Both the position numbers and the translations under genes were made by a program. Of a stretch of 7,643 bases of DNA, positions 7,101 through 7,643 are shown piece by piece. Source of the stretch: Bacilli bacterium (GTDB taxonomy: Bacteria > Bacillota_I > Bacilli_A > ML615J-28 > CAG-698); NCBI GenBank assembly GCA_028691905.1, contig JAQUYJ010000043.1:1-7643 (forward strand), written 5' to 3'. Position 1 is the first letter of the stretch, and the number at the start of each line of letters is the position of its first letter. Below the pieces are notes generated by a model, which saw nothing but the letters and a program-made list of their open reading frames with translations, was not told where the DNA came from and did no database searches.

Positions 7101-7583
7101 AAAGGAATGCAAAAAAAAGAAGAAGAACCATTCACTTCCACTATTGAAGTATCAAAACATGTCAGTTCAGATTATGTTGAAGAAGATGAAATCAAAATCA
7201 TGATTCACAAAAAAATATCCTATATCAGAACGAGGGAAGACAAGGAAGACCTGATTGAAGAATTAAAAGACCGTTTTGGTCAGCTGACTCCGGAAATCAT
7301 GACTTATATCAATAAACAGTATCTGGATTATTTGCTGCAGCAACATCAGATAGAAGAAATGAAAACGCAGGAAGAACGAATGATTATTATTTTAAGTGTT
7401 CAGGCAAGCAGCAAAATGGACGGTGCCAAACTGTTCTCCAGAATGCTTTCTTCCTTTGTTGATGTTCATTTTGAATATGTGAGAAAAAAAATCAAAATAT
7501 ACCTGCCGAGTAAAAAGCAGGATACAGGATGGATTGAAGCGTTGATTGATGTTCTTGAAGATTGGGACAGTCTTCAAAAATGA
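4182..7583 (+). CDS. mfd: Transcription-repair coupling factor Mfd
   Basis: DNA translocase that displaces RNA polymerase stalled at lesions and recruits UvrA for nucleotide excision repair. It has 1133 residues, a little shorter than the B. subtilis protein of about 1177. The N-terminal UvrB-like module includes GEFSVRGEVIDIFP (171-184). The RNA polymerase interaction domain begins at VGEYVVHFDYGIARYKGI (467 onward). The RecG-like motor has Walker A GDVGYGKT (615-622), DEEQ box (716-719), TATPIPRT (742-749) and motif VI QIRGRVGRS (885-893), followed by the RecG/Mfd-type coupling region and the C-terminal domain after about 1000. No frameshift or missing motif is seen. I choose ATG 4182, which has AAAGGA at 4170-4175 six bases upstream. 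TTG 4167 in the same frame would contain that site within the coding sequence. It lies 42 bp after pth, a pairing common in Firmicutes. Confidence 0.96.
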   Translation: MNILDLFQKNSAVQTIKEQYQLPNYDLLVKNTTTNHNYLLAYLTFVEAKDFVVYIASNLYKATQAYEVLCQLVGMEDVLFYATDEIVSAELLAVSNEFRLERQHTIQAIIHQKKKIIVTHTLAVTRPLLPKAAILQYAMTLEEKQTIKRQDMVLKLIASGYKRTPITQQVGEFSVRGEVIDIFPVSETDPIRIDFFDDEIETIKSFDSQTQKTKEKKGRVFVLPINELVYDAGQLENLKGKIPDQDYEDLLHYHQIEHCHKYIAYFSSEQVSLLDYLPQKIVLYEEIGRIKEAYEKTIVEVGAFLASKNQKMDSFLFYLPFSCLFYNVPRKIYLAEYASSLPGITLSAIINLNGYAVLDYQNDIRNLIQELSASKKTIILSTTGMERYGLLKEILIQNDIKFVETSEVTANKINLTIIENALSFAIADELEVIHETHIFKKPSLKKAKYRSAYQHTVPIESRDDITVGEYVVHFDYGIARYKGIKTIELQGIKNDYIVLQFENMELYVPVEKISLLEKYQGTEGSAPKLTNIGTKEWEKKKARVREKLETLAFDLVRLQAIREERKGYSYQPDEEIQTAFEQDFEFQETKDQIKTIEAIKEDMEQGKIIDRLVCGDVGYGKTEVAMRIALKTVMNGKQVAYLAPTTILSRQHYYTFKERLEKYGIKIGLLNRLVANAKQDETIRLLKQKDMDIVIGTHRLLNDEIQYRDLGLLIVDEEQRFGVLHKEKIKQYKNTINVLTLTATPIPRTLQMAIMGIRQLSLMETPPQNRYPVQTYVLEENESVIREAIYRELSRKGQVFYLHNRIFDLERVYRKIKKLVPEARILIAHGQMEKSQLEDAIQAFIDKEFDVLICTTIIETGIDIPNSNTLIVDMADRLGLAQMYQIRGRVGRSDRVSYAYFLFEENKVLTEAGTKRLNAIKEFTTLGSGYRIALRDLAIRGAGDILGEEQSGFIDSVGLDMYMRLLQEAIDKVKGMQKKEEEPFTSTIEVSKHVSSDYVEEDEIKIMIHKKISYIRTREDKEDLIEELKDRFGQLTPEIMTYINKQYLDYLLQQHQIEEMKTQEERMIIILSVQASSKMDGAKLFSRMLSSFVDVHFEYVRKKIKIYLPSKKQDTGWIEALIDVLEDWDSLQK

Positions 7584-7597
7584 TTGCATAATTCTTA

Positions 7598-7625
7598 TTG
7601 TAAAAAAAGCAAAATGTGATATAAT
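7598..7625 (+). promoter_or_regulatory. Promoter for a gene beyond the right edge
   Basis: TTGTAA (7598-7603), 16 bp, then TATAAT (7620-7625) preceded by TGA, an extended -10. Transcription should start near 7632. No clear terminator follows mfd, so the next gene could be transcribed both from this promoter and by read-through. Confidence 0.75.
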
Positions 7626-7635
7626 AATAGAATAG

Positions 7636-7642
7636 AGGAGGG
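7636..7642 (+). promoter_or_regulatory. Shine-Dalgarno of the next gene
   Basis: AGGAGGG at the extreme end of the window matches the anti-SD strongly. A start codon is expected within about ten bases to the right, outside the window. The leader from the predicted start site would be very short. Confidence 0.7.
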
Positions 7643-7643
7643 T

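Noticed and set aside
7602..7616. Fifteen-base match AAAAAAAGCAAAATG to the tRNA-Thr terminator arm at 865-879
   Set aside because: There is no second arm near 7602, the sequence is A-rich and simple, and it falls inside the promoter spacer. Chance similarity is the best explanation.
1..7643. An undescribed defence or mobile system
   Set aside because: Every long open frame is a known core housekeeping gene, intergenic gaps are short and explained by promoters, terminators or the tRNA, and no repeats or foreign-looking segments are present.

Overview
This looks like a chromosomal housekeeping window from a low- to mid-GC Firmicute. Evidence: strong AGGAGG-type ribosome binding sites, consensus sigma-A -10 boxes, A-rich leaders, a perfect CIRCE element, and standard code (TGA is a stop and TGG is Trp). 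A ClpB without its N-terminal domain and controlled by CIRCE is a combination I associate with Mollicutes and their Erysipelotrichia relatives. I therefore lean to an Erysipelotrichia-like bacterium, but that placement is inference.

Left part (1-987), all on the minus strand. A tRNA-Thr(GGU) gene (899-972) has its own -10 box and ends at a clean intrinsic terminator (861-894). Directly behind the terminator lie a consensus promoter, a perfect CIRCE operator and the start of clpB. clpB runs off the left edge, so only its first 261 codons are visible.

Right part (1034-7583), all on the plus strand: fhs, folD, pth, mfd. Fhs and FolD interconvert one-carbon forms of tetrahydrofolate (formate + THF to 10-formyl-THF, then methenyl- and methylene-THF). 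Pth recycles peptidyl-tRNA, and Mfd couples stalled transcription to DNA repair. fhs and folD are 9 bp apart. folD and pth overlap as ATGA. pth and mfd are separated by 42 bp carrying a strong hairpin over the pth stop codon, probably a partial terminator or attenuator. A strong promoter and Shine-Dalgarno at the right edge serve a gene beyond the window.

The gene order pth-mfd is common in Firmicutes; fhs-folD directly upstream is the less usual part. I found no mobile element, CRISPR array, phage gene or evidence for an undescribed system. The points worth a second look are the N-domain-less ClpB, the start codon of fhs, the pth/mfd hairpin, the closely packed divergent promoters, and two motif substitutions in Pth and FolD. 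There is no gene-free stretch longer than 300 bases.
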